Assembly: GCA_020636095.1 (NCBI GenBank)
Contig: JACJYN010000002.1
Location: 496,001-560,000 of the forward strand
Length of the DNA: 64,000 nt
Direction of reading: 5' to 3'
Source of the DNA: Lewinellaceae bacterium
Lineage (GTDB): Bacteria; Bacteroidota; Bacteroidia; Chitinophagales; Saprospiraceae
In this document: in pieces, positions 6,771 to 14,934 of the stretch
Position numbering within the stretch: position 1 is the stretch's first letter
Layout: each line of letters opens with the position of its first letter
Translations under genes and position numbers: made by a program
The notes under the pieces: generated by a model
The model's input: only the letters and a program-made list of their open reading frames with translations
What the model was told of the DNA's origin: nothing
Database searches by the model: none

Positions 6771-9614
6771 ATGCCGAAGAAAGCTGCCGCTGTGCTGGAA
6801 AAACCAAGTGATGAAAGGCTGAAAGATACCATCTTCATCAAAGGCGCCCGCGCCAACAACCTGAAAAATGTAAGCCTGAACATTCCCAAAAACCAGTTGG
6901 TCGTGGTGACGGGTGTTTCGGGCTCGGGCAAATCATCCATCACCATGGATACGCTCTTCGCCGAGGGGCAACGCCGCTACGTGGAAAGCTTGTCTTCCTA
7001 CGCCCGGCAGTTTCTCATGCGTATGAAAAAGCCGGATGTCGATTACATCAAAGGTATCTGCCCGGCCATCGCCATCGAACAAAAGGTCAGCACCAGCAAC
7101 GCCCGCTCAACGGTCGGCACACTGACCGAAATCTACGATTACCTGCGCATCCTGTACGCCCGCATCGGACAGACCATCTCGCCGGTTTCCGGCAACCGGG
7201 TCAAAAAACACGAGGTGTCGGATGTAACGGATTATATCCATCAGTTCGATGAGGGCGACAAAGTCCAGCTCTTCATTCCCCTACCCTACAAGTACAAAGA
7301 CCGGGGCCTCCGGCAAGAACTGGAGCTGCTGTTGCAAAAGGGCTATACCCGCCTGCAGATGGGAGGCCAACTCCAAAACATCCAGGATGTCCTGGAGCAA
7401 AGCCCTGATTTTTTGAACAAAAAACTGGGAGAGGCTAAAGAGGAAGGTATTCGCATACTGATCGACCGCTTTGTTGTCAAGAAGGAGGAGGAGGAAAATA
7501 TTAAACGAATCGGGGATTCCGTACAAACGGCCTTCTTCGAATCGGAAGGAGAATGCACCGTAGAAATCCTGGGCAAGGAAGAAAAGGGCTTCAACAACCG
7601 TTTCGAACTGGACGGCATCGCCTTCCCGGAACCGAGCCCCCAGTTGTTCAATTTCAATAACCCCTACGGCGCCTGCCCCACCTGCGAGGGGTTCAGCAAA
7701 GTGATGGGCATCGATGAAGGCAAGGTCGTTCCGGATAAATCCAAGTCTGTCTACGAAGGGGCTATCGCCTGTTGGAAAGGAGAGAAGTATGGCCTGTGGC
7801 TGGACCGCCTGCTCGAGTCCGCCCACAAATTCGATTTTCCCGTCCACCGCGCTTACCAGGATCTGAGCAAGGAGGAACGGCGCCTGCTGTGGGCCGGCAA
7901 CGAGCACTTCTGGGGCATCAACGATTTCTTTTCGGAACTGGAGGAAAAAACCTATAAGATTCAAAACCGGGTCATGCTGGCCCGCTACCGCGGGCGAACC
8001 ACCTGCCATACCTGCGATGGCGGCCGCCTCCGTAAAGAAGCCACCTACGTGAAGGTGGACGGCAGTGACATCACCGAACTGGTGGACCTGCCTATCGACG
8101 AGCTGCTGGAGTTTTTCAACACCCTCGAGCTGAGCGAATTTGACGCAAAAGTGGCGCGCCGCCTGTTGCTCGAGATCACCAACCGCCTGCAGTTTATGTG
8201 TGATGTAGGACTGAGTTACCTCAACCTGGGCCGCCTCTCCGCCACCCTCAGCGGAGGAGAGACTCAGCGCATCAACCTGACCCGCACCCTGGGCAGCAAC
8301 CTCACCAGCTCGATGTACATTCTGGACGAGCCCAGCGTCGGCCTGCACCCCCGGGACACCAACCGCCTGGTGCGCGTACTGAAATCCCTGCGCGACCTGG
8401 GCAATACCGTTATCGTGGTGGAACATGAAGAAGACATCATCAAAAATGCCGATTACCTGGTGGATATCGGCCCGGCGGCCGGCATCCACGGCGGAGAGGT
8501 GGTCTTCGCCGGGCCTTATGCCGCCATCCACGATGAAGCGGCAGATAGCCTGACCGCCAAGTACATGAGCGGCAGGATGGAGATTTCACTCCCGAAGCAG
8601 CGCCGCAAGAGTAGCAACTTCCTGGAGATACAAGGCGCCCGGCAACACAACCTGCAGAATATCGACGTCCGGATACCCCTGAATGCCATGACCGTAGTGA
8701 CCGGGGTGTCCGGTTCCGGTAAAACCACCCTGGTTAAATCCATTCTTTACCCCGCCCTGAAAAAGCACCTGGGCGAAAGTTATTCCAGCGCGCCCGGGCA
8801 GTTCGGGCATCTGGGAGGCAGCCTTTCTCTGCTCACCCAGGTGGAGATGGTCAACCAGAACCCGATCGGGAAATCCAGCCGCTCCAACCCGGTGACCTAC
8901 GTCAAGGCATACGACCCTATCCGCAAGCTGATGTCCGACCAGCAACTGTCCAGGATACACGGCTTCAAACCCAAGCACTTCTCTTTCAACGTAGACGGCG
9001 GCCGCTGTGATACCTGCAAAGGCGAAGGTGAACAGGTGATAGAAATGCAATTCCTGGCCGATGTGCGCCTGGAATGTGAGGAGTGCGGCGGCAAGCGCTT
9101 CAAGCAGGAAGTGCTGGATGTAAAGTACAAAGACAAAAATATTTACGATATTCTGGAGCTCAGCGTAGAGGAAGCCCTCGAGTTCTTTGCGGACGAAAAA
9201 GACGTCGTCAGTAAATTGCAGCCCCTGTCCAATGTAGGCCTGGGCTACGTCCACCTCGGGCAATCTTCCAGTACGCTCTCCGGCGGCGAGGCCCAGCGCG
9301 TCAAGCTGGCTTCTTTCCTGACCCGCGAGCGCGCCGATGAACACATCCTCTTCATCTTTGACGAGCCGACGACCGGCCTGCACTTCCACGATATCCGCAA
9401 ACTGCTCGACGCTATGAACGCGCTGGTGGAGAACGGCCATACCGTACTCATCGTAGAGCACAATATGGAGGTGATCAAATGCGCTGACTGGGTAGTGGAC
9501 CTGGGGCCCGGCGGCGGTAAAGACGGTGGCAACCTGGTGTTCCAGGGTACGCCGGAGGATTTGGTGAAGGTGGAGGGGTCGTATACGGGGCAGTATTTGA
9601 AGGAGAAGTTGTAG
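6771..9614 (+). CDS. uvrA: Excinuclease ABC subunit A
   Basis: 947 residues from the ATG at 6771; an upstream TTG at 6738 would add residues encoded by the family V repeat and is less likely. UvrA is the damage-recognition ATPase of nucleotide excision repair and acts as a dimer with UvrB. Both ABC modules are complete: Walker A GVSGSGKSSI (about residue 48) and GVSGSGKTTL, signatures LSGGETQR and LSGGEAQR, and Walker B YILDEPSVGL and FIFDEPTTGL. Zinc-finger cysteine pairs are present (CPTC, CHTC; CDTC and CEEC). No frameshift or missing motif was seen. Confidence 0.97.
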   Translation: MPKKAAAVLEKPSDERLKDTIFIKGARANNLKNVSLNIPKNQLVVVTGVSGSGKSSITMDTLFAEGQRRYVESLSSYARQFLMRMKKPDVDYIKGICPAIAIEQKVSTSNARSTVGTLTEIYDYLRILYARIGQTISPVSGNRVKKHEVSDVTDYIHQFDEGDKVQLFIPLPYKYKDRGLRQELELLLQKGYTRLQMGGQLQNIQDVLEQSPDFLNKKLGEAKEEGIRILIDRFVVKKEEEENIKRIGDSVQTAFFESEGECTVEILGKEEKGFNNRFELDGIAFPEPSPQLFNFNNPYGACPTCEGFSKVMGIDEGKVVPDKSKSVYEGAIACWKGEKYGLWLDRLLESAHKFDFPVHRAYQDLSKEERRLLWAGNEHFWGINDFFSELEEKTYKIQNRVMLARYRGRTTCHTCDGGRLRKEATYVKVDGSDITELVDLPIDELLEFFNTLELSEFDAKVARRLLLEITNRLQFMCDVGLSYLNLGRLSATLSGGETQRINLTRTLGSNLTSSMYILDEPSVGLHPRDTNRLVRVLKSLRDLGNTVIVVEHEEDIIKNADYLVDIGPAAGIHGGEVVFAGPYAAIHDEAADSLTAKYMSGRMEISLPKQRRKSSNFLEIQGARQHNLQNIDVRIPLNAMTVVTGVSGSGKTTLVKSILYPALKKHLGESYSSAPGQFGHLGGSLSLLTQVEMVNQNPIGKSSRSNPVTYVKAYDPIRKLMSDQQLSRIHGFKPKHFSFNVDGGRCDTCKGEGEQVIEMQFLADVRLECEECGGKRFKQEVLDVKYKDKNIYDILELSVEEALEFFADEKDVVSKLQPLSNVGLGYVHLGQSSSTLSGGEAQRVKLASFLTRERADEHILFIFDEPTTGLHFHDIRKLLDAMNALVENGHTVLIVEHNMEVIKCADWVVDLGPGGGKDGGNLVFQGTPEDLVKVEGSYTGQYLKEKL

Positions 9615-9632
9615 TTAAAATTGCGGGTACGT

Positions 9633-9902
9633 TTATTCAATTTGAAATAGTTGATCAGGAAACTTTTCCACCTGAAGGGGCCTGTCCTTGATTTGTTGGA
9701 AAGTCACCTTCCGTTTCAACATTGGCTTCTCTATTTCGAATTCGATATCTTCAAAACAGGTAAGCCCCTTCAGCGGGATCATTGAATTAGACCGTGGATA
9801 TTTTTTTCATATCCATGCAGCAAAGTTGCCAGAGTCTTGGGTAAGTCTAATCAGCAACCGGAGTGTTTCCGGTTGAATGACTTCCTTTTCGGTATGAATC
9901 AT
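9633..9902 (-). pseudogene. Small hypothetical gene with an in-frame stop
   Basis: A 90-codon frame starts at the ATG read from 9902 and ends with TAA at 9633, but carries an internal TGA after about 31 codons, beside a run of seven A bases. The first part reads MIHTEKEVIQPETLRLL. The second part has its own ATG (MIPLKGLTCFEDIEFEIEKP, then a Lys-rich tail ending FQIE). Both halves have protein-like composition and the same frame, which suggests one gene broken by a point mutation or, less likely, a sequencing error. No family was recognised. Confidence 0.35.
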
Positions 9903-9981
9903 TGAGGATAAATTCGGAGGAAGGGGGGAGGCGACCCCTTTCTCCAAAAGATAACGAAGGGGAAGGCGCCGCCTCCTTCAA

Positions 9982-10302
9982 TTAATGCGAATGCCCATCC
10001 TTGACATGCTCGGCCTGGGCCACATAATCCATCCCGCAGACGGGGCAGTTACCGGGTTCTTCACTTCCGCTTCCTTCGCAGTGCATGGGGCAAACGTAGG
10101 CAGAGGTATACTCTTTGCCCTCGCCATGATGGGCTTCAGCGTTGGCTGCGTCATGATCCTGGCCCTCATGAGCTGATTCCGTTTGAGTAGCGTCATGATC
10201 CTGGCCGGCATGCTCCTGACTGCTATTGCCTCCGCAGGATACTACGAATAAAGCTAAGCTGAACAACAAGGGCAAAGCGCCAATTGATTTGAGTGATTTC
10301 AT
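9982..10302 (-). CDS. Lipoprotein with heavy-metal-binding domain
   Basis: 106 residues. A lipobox signal peptide (LALFVVSC, Cys about 23) anchors it to a membrane. A linker rich in His, Asp and Gln (repeated GQDHDA) follows. The C-terminal heavy-metal-binding domain has the pattern CPMHCEG...GNCPVCGMD. The same zinc-ribbon-like motif is found at the N-terminus of the CusB-like adaptor encoded upstream at 11717-13513. A role as periplasmic copper or heavy-metal binder for that efflux system is inferred from the motif and the location. Confidence 0.85.
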   Translation of the reverse strand: MKSLKSIGALPLLFSLALFVVSCGGNSSQEHAGQDHDATQTESAHEGQDHDAANAEAHHGEGKEYTSAYVCPMHCEGSGSEEPGNCPVCGMDYVAQAEHVKDGHSH

Positions 10303-10359
10303 GGTTTAAAGTTTTATAAATTATTGATAAGGCTGATTTTCAACAATAATCTCCTTGCC

Positions 10360-11100
10360 TCATTTCTCCAATACGATCCGCTTCGTGGCAAAGTACTGCT
10401 CATTGAACAGCGTGAGCAGATAGATTCCGCTGGGGAAATCGGCCAGGCTTAATTCCAGGCTGTTGCCGGCCACTGATTTAGTCCAGTATTTGTTCCCTAA
10501 CATATCAGTCAATTCTGCATTCAGGCCTGGGTTGGAGGATCGTCCAGGCAGGTAAACTATAGCTTGCCCGGAAGTCGGGTTAGGATATACCCAGAAGCCA
10601 GAAGCCAGGCCCGGTTCGGTGGTGGAGGAAACCACCGCAGTCGCCGTGTAATCAAAAGTTACGATCAAAGAGTCAGCAGGATTATTGACCGGAAAAAATT
10701 TGAATCGCACCAGAAGGGTTCCTGCTTCATCATTGGGAAAAAGCTGAAGGATAAATTTATCGGTAACACCGGTAACCGGCGGCAAGTAGAAGTCGGCGCT
10801 GTCCACTCCATCGGCGGGATTGTGAAAAAAATTGGGGTCCTGAATAGCAGTAGTCCAGTTTCCCATAACATCCTGCCCGTGGCCTACCGTCGTGTTGTTG
10901 GCGACGATTTCTGTTTTCACCCACCGCATTTGGAGGGTGTCATCCGTCAGGTTCTCGAATTGGGTGTAATTATAGAAAACAAAAAAGTCGGCTGGCTTGA
11001 CCACCTCCACCGTTTCCGGGGTTGCGGAGAAGCTTTCCTGGGCCGTGGCGCCCAACTTGAAGGCCAATAAGAATATTAGGATAACTTTTGCGTTTTTCAT
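10360..11100 (-). CDS. Type IX secretion cargo protein (T9SS type A sorting domain)
   Basis: 246 residues from the ATG at 11100, chosen because it starts a clean signal peptide (MKNAKVILIFLLAFKLGATA). The middle (about residues 25-150) is a beta-rich domain of unknown function (FFVFYNYTQFENLTDDTLQM). The C-terminal 80 residues form a T9SS type A sorting domain: GFWVYPNPTSGQAIVYLP, a central ELTDMLGN segment and a terminal SGIYLLTLF...KRIVLEK. Exported across the outer membrane; function unknown. Transcribed divergently from the Uma2 gene, 46 bases apart. Confidence 0.85.
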   Translation of the reverse strand: MKNAKVILIFLLAFKLGATAQESFSATPETVEVVKPADFFVFYNYTQFENLTDDTLQMRWVKTEIVANNTTVGHGQDVMGNWTTAIQDPNFFHNPADGVDSADFYLPPVTGVTDKFILQLFPNDEAGTLLVRFKFFPVNNPADSLIVTFDYTATAVVSSTTEPGLASGFWVYPNPTSGQAIVYLPGRSSNPGLNAELTDMLGNKYWTKSVAGNSLELSLADFPSGIYLLTLFNEQYFATKRIVLEK

Positions 11101-11146
11101 ATCTTGTAGGTTAGCATTTTTGACTGTCGAATTAAAAACCGTCTGT

Positions 11147-11713
11147 ATGGAAGTCTTGGCCAGGAAAATCACCTACGAAGAGTTTGCGAAAATGGATTTT
11201 CCCGATGATGATCCCTTTTTGTACGAACTTATAAATGGTGAACTCGTGAGAAAGAATGCCCCCTCTGGTGAACATCAGTTTGTTCAATCTGAACTTTTTT
11301 ACCGTTTGATGCACTTTATTACCGAAAAAAAACTGGGGAGGATCTTCTCCTCTCCCACAGCCGTGATCCTTTCGGAAGAAAATGCCCCGCAGCCGGACCT
11401 CATTTTTTTGAGCAAAGATAAAATGAAACTGCTCGATCCCGAATGGGGCATCCGAGGCGCGCCGGATATGGTGGTGGAGATTGTTTCTCCGTCCTCTTAC
11501 AAGAGAGACCACCTGGAAAAAAAGAGGCTGTATGCGCAGCACGGCGTTGTGGAATACTGGATCGTCGATCCCTCTTATCATTCCATTGAGATTTATGTGC
11601 TGCAAGAAGAAGCCTACCAACTGCATGCTTTTGGCATCAGCGGCGAACAAATTACTTCTCATATCATCAAAGGTTTTTCCATAGAGGTTGATTCTATTTT
11701 TCTTAAGGAATGA
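11147..11713 (+). CDS. Uma2-family (DUF820) restriction-endonuclease-like protein
   Basis: 188 residues from ATG 11147 (MEVLARKITYEEF); longer in-frame extensions overlap the divergent gene and are unlikely. It has the PD-(D/E)XK-like Uma2 core: YELINGELVRKNAPSGEHQ, then APQPDLIFLS, DMVVEIVSPSS with the catalytic Asp/Glu set, and KRLYAQHGVVEYWIVDP. These proteins are widespread, often in many copies per genome, with uncertain biological role. It converges on the CusB-like gene, whose 3' end is 4 bases away. Confidence 0.85.
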   Translation: MEVLARKITYEEFAKMDFPDDDPFLYELINGELVRKNAPSGEHQFVQSELFYRLMHFITEKKLGRIFSSPTAVILSEENAPQPDLIFLSKDKMKLLDPEWGIRGAPDMVVEIVSPSSYKRDHLEKKRLYAQHGVVEYWIVDPSYHSIEIYVLQEEAYQLHAFGISGEQITSHIIKGFSIEVDSIFLKE

Positions 11714-11716
11714 GTT

Positions 11717-13513
11717 CTAATGGTTATGTACTTGTTCCGGCCGAGCCTGTGCCGTCGGCTTGCGCTCCAGCGGAAAAGCCTCTTTGATCGAGCCACATGT
11801 GAGCATCTTATCTCCAAAATAGGGGTTTCGAATCTCCTCGCCACTACTCAGCCAGTCGGCGCCCTCGTTATTGAAGGCCATCGGGCAGTGTTGCAGGTAC
11901 AGCGTATCGCCGCCGGTACCGAATGCCGTTAAGTCCTCCACCAGGGTATTGGTAAGGAAACTAAACTGCTTTCGCTGTTCTTCAATGTCCTTGCTCTCCC
12001 TGATGGCGTTTCCGTGCGCCTTCAGCGACTCCAGTTTTTCCATCCAATACCGATGGGCATCGCCTTTCAGGAGGCTCATATCCACCTTTTCGAGCGCCGT
12101 AAGGAACGCTTTGGCGCTCTGCCCGGCCTGGCTGGCGTCAGAAGCGACCAGCGCGTCTTTCAACAGCAGGTAATTGCCCACCACATTCCTCAACTGCTTG
12201 CTGAAACCTTCCGGCGTGTGGGCGGTATGATCCGGTACCGTTTCCGCCATTCCGGTTGGCCGCACATCGCGGTTCATCATACTCGCCATATTGTTGAGCT
12301 GAGCGGAGGCATCGATCGTGAAAGCGCCGTTGACGACGACCCGATCGCCCGCTTCCAGCCCTTCTTTGACCATGTAATCGCTACCGATGGCATCCCCCAG
12401 CGTAACTTCCCGAAATTCATAAGACGGGACATTCGCGTCTGGCACTGCCACATACACTACCGAGCGAGTGCCCGTCCACATCACGGCTGTTTTAGGAACG
12501 GACAAAGCGCCTTTCCCGACTCCGATTTCGGCCTGGACCGTTCCCCTGACGAACATTTCCGGCTTCAGCAGCCCCCCGGGGTTGGCCGCTTCCGCCCGCA
12601 GAGAGGCTATCCGGGTTTGGGGGTTGATGGCCGGGTCGATAAATGAAATGCGGGCGCGGAAGGTGCGCCAGGGATTGGCGGGCGTTGTATAAGAAACGAC
12701 ATCGCCCACTCTGACCTCGGCAAGGTCCTCTTCATAAGCATCGAACAAAACCCACACCCGGTCCAGCCTGGCAATATCAAACAACACCTCGCCTTCTTTG
12801 AGGTAATCGCCTACGGATACCCGGCGTTTCAGCACCACTCCGGTTTGGTCGGCGTATACCGTAATATTGGATTGCACTGCTTTCGAATTTTCTATCTCTG
12901 CGATGGTAGCGTCGGAAACTTTCCAGTTGCGGAGCTTGTTGCGGGCGGCTTCCAGCAATTGAGCCTGGGTGTCTTTCCATTTGAGCGCTTCGAGCAGCTC
13001 CCGCTGCGCACTGACCAGCTCTGGGGAGTATATAGTGGCCAATCGCTGGCCCTTAAGCACCTGCTCCCCGGTGAAGGTGACAAAGAGTCGCTCGATCCTC
13101 CCTGGTACGTGCGCCACCTGGCTGGCAACCAGGCGTTCATCTGTTTGTACTTTGCCGGCCAGAGCGATCGTCTTGGTTTTGCTGCCGTTGGCGTTACCCA
13201 CCGCAATGGTTTGAATGTTCGCCAATTTTACCGCCGCAGGAGTCATTTCCATAATCAGAGGGTTATCCGAAGCGGAGGCTTCGCCCAGCGGAATGAGTTC
13301 CATGCCGCAAACCGGGCAGTTTCCCGGTTCATTCTGCCGAATCTGCGGGTGCATGGAGCAGGTCCAGATTTCCGCAGCTGCCTCCGCGGCCGCCACATGG
13401 TTTTCGTTCGCTTCGGGCGGCGCCTCTGTTTTACCGCCAAAGATCAGATAGCCCGCCCCCAGGCTGATAAGAGCCGTTATGATGATGATAAGAAGGATTT
13501 TCAAGTTATTCAT
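11717..13513 (-). CDS. cusB: CusB-like efflux RND periplasmic adaptor with HMBD and DUF3347 domains
   Basis: 598 residues. One N-terminal membrane anchor (about 5-26) is followed by a heavy-metal-binding domain (WTCSMHPQIRQNEPGNCPVC, residues about 50-75). Next comes the membrane-fusion core with lipoyl/hairpin and barrel regions (about 100-400; GRIERLFVTFTGEQVLKGQR, NPGGLLKPEMFVRGTV). The C-terminal DUF3347-type part (about 435-560) ends with CPMAFNNEGADWL and NPYFGDKMLTCG. The protein bridges the CusA pump and CusC channel and delivers Cu(I)/Ag(I) or similar ions. It is the last gene of the minus-strand efflux set, separated from cusC by a family I mobile element. Confidence 0.92.
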   Translation of the reverse strand: MNNLKILLIIIITALISLGAGYLIFGGKTEAPPEANENHVAAAEAAAEIWTCSMHPQIRQNEPGNCPVCGMELIPLGEASASDNPLIMEMTPAAVKLANIQTIAVGNANGSKTKTIALAGKVQTDERLVASQVAHVPGRIERLFVTFTGEQVLKGQRLATIYSPELVSAQRELLEALKWKDTQAQLLEAARNKLRNWKVSDATIAEIENSKAVQSNITVYADQTGVVLKRRVSVGDYLKEGEVLFDIARLDRVWVLFDAYEEDLAEVRVGDVVSYTTPANPWRTFRARISFIDPAINPQTRIASLRAEAANPGGLLKPEMFVRGTVQAEIGVGKGALSVPKTAVMWTGTRSVVYVAVPDANVPSYEFREVTLGDAIGSDYMVKEGLEAGDRVVVNGAFTIDASAQLNNMASMMNRDVRPTGMAETVPDHTAHTPEGFSKQLRNVVGNYLLLKDALVASDASQAGQSAKAFLTALEKVDMSLLKGDAHRYWMEKLESLKAHGNAIRESKDIEEQRKQFSFLTNTLVEDLTAFGTGGDTLYLQHCPMAFNNEGADWLSSGEEIRNPYFGDKMLTCGSIKEAFPLERKPTAQARPEQVHNH

Positions 13514-13540
13514 GATGCTTTCTTTTAATTAAAATCATGG

Positions 13541-13690
13541 GTAACTGTTCAGCATCGTGGTGATTTGACATCTCAAGCAAAATTTTGTAAGCCACCGTTC
13601 CCCTTTCAAGGGGAATTAGAAGGGGTTCTAGTGGAAAAGGATACAAAATTTTGCGTCAGGCGTATTTCAGGCCTCATGCTAAATAGTTAA
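13541..13690. mobile_element. MITE-like element, family I, copy 1 (150 bp)
   Basis: Left end GTAACTGTTCAGCAT and right end ATGCTAAATAGTTAA form imperfect terminal inverted repeats. The 8-base sequence AATCATGG lies directly on both sides (13533-13540 and 13691-13698), a target duplication. The right duplicate overlaps the cusC stop codon. The hairpin segment inside (between AAAATTTTGTA and TACAAAATTTT) is inverted relative to copies 2 and 3. No coding capacity. Confidence 0.85.
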
Positions 13691-13692
13691 AA

Positions 13693-14934
13693 TCATGGCA
13701 TATATCTTTCGATCTCAGCTTGTGCCATCTGGGTCTTCACCACCGCAGAAAGCGCCATCAGGTCGTAATTGATGAGTTGGCTTTCCAATTCCATCAGGTC
13801 GGTGAAGCTGGCCCCCTCATTACTGTAGGCGGCCAGTAGCAGTTCGATAGCCGATTGGGTAGTAGCCTTCTGTTCCTGAGAAAGCCGGTATTTGATCCGC
13901 CCGTCTTCCAGGTCGGCATAGGCCTGTTCAATAGCGCTTCGGAACTGCAGAAAGAGGTCTTGTTTCCTGGTTTCCAAAGCCTGTATCCTCAGCCTTTCCT
14001 CCTGTTCTTTTGCACGGTATTTTTCCCGGTAAAGGGGAATGCGGACGCCCACTCTGGGAGAAAGGATATCCCTGCCGTTATGCGCAGGTTCGGCATCCGT
14101 GCGTTTACCGACGGCGATATAGTCCAGGCCCACTCCAAAGGAAGGCTTCCCTTCCAGTGCGTTTAGCTCGATAGCCCGTTGGGCGGCCTCCTGTTGCAGG
14201 CTGAACATGCGCAGCATCGGGTGGCCCTCCTGAATGCCCTCGAGCAAGGCGGTGCGCTCGTAGGGAGGGTCCGCCAGGAGCAAGGTGTCATCCAGTGCCA
14301 CCGGCGCCGGTCCCGGCCGGTTCAGCAAACGGTTGATCACCGCCAACGGCTTTTTCTTTTGATTTTCCAGCATGTTCAATTCTTCTTCCAGGCCCCGGAT
14401 GCGAATCTGAACGCGCAGCACATCAGCCAGGCTGGCCTTGCCGGTTTCCACCCGGGTAGTGGCGATGGATTCGAGCGTTCTGAAAATGTCAATGTTTTTT
14501 TTAAGGATCCGCTGGCGCTCATCCAGATCGTAAAGCTGGAAATAGGCCTGTTTGACCTGGTAGTGCAGATTGAGGCGGGAGGCGGCGATTTGCTCATATT
14601 GGGCTTTGGCCATGGCCAGCACCACATCTTTCCGGGCCCCCAGGGTTCCTTTCCAGGGAAACATTTGGGTGACGCTGAGGCGAACCCACTGAGGCCCCAG
14701 GCGGGTTTCCACCGGTAAAGGAAAAACGCCCAGGCCGGCTTCTGGTTCCGGCAGCTGGCTTACCTGCGGCGCCTTTTCCAGCGCGGCAAGGTACTCCTGA
14801 TAAAAGGCTTTCAATTCCAGGTTGGCGCTGTCGGCAGCCAATAATAAGTTTTGCAGGGGCTGTGCGCTCGTTTTCTGCCCCAATACAAACAGGAGCAGCA
14901 CAAGCCCGGTCATTATTTTATGCTGATACTTCAT
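13693..14934 (-). CDS. CusC/TolC-like outer membrane factor (internal start of the fused frame)
   Basis: An ATG read from 14934 starts a normal signal peptide (MKYQHKIMTGLVLLLFVLG, cut near SAQ), giving a 413-residue protein of standard OMF length. Paired long-helix regions (KNIDIFRTLESIATTRVETG, and QEQKATTQSAIELLLAAYSN) are typical of TolC repeats. This is the outer-membrane exit channel of the tripartite Cus pump. An internal signal peptide would be hard to process in the middle of a polytopic fusion, so independent initiation here is more plausible than a functional fusion. That is inference. Confidence 0.75.
   Translation of the reverse strand: MKYQHKIMTGLVLLLFVLGQKTSAQPLQNLLLAADSANLELKAFYQEYLAALEKAPQVSQLPEPEAGLGVFPLPVETRLGPQWVRLSVTQMFPWKGTLGARKDVVLAMAKAQYEQIAASRLNLHYQVKQAYFQLYDLDERQRILKKNIDIFRTLESIATTRVETGKASLADVLRVQIRIRGLEEELNMLENQKKKPLAVINRLLNRPGPAPVALDDTLLLADPPYERTALLEGIQEGHPMLRMFSLQQEAAQRAIELNALEGKPSFGVGLDYIAVGKRTDAEPAHNGRDILSPRVGVRIPLYREKYRAKEQEERLRIQALETRKQDLFLQFRSAIEQAYADLEDGRIKYRLSQEQKATTQSAIELLLAAYSNEGASFTDLMELESQLINYDLMALSAVVKTQMAQAEIERYMP

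Noticed and set aside
7281..8531. 416-codon open frame on the minus strand opposite uvrA
   Set aside because: It mirrors the codon structure of uvrA on the other strand, has no recognisable domains and no promoter; uvrA is complete and intact.
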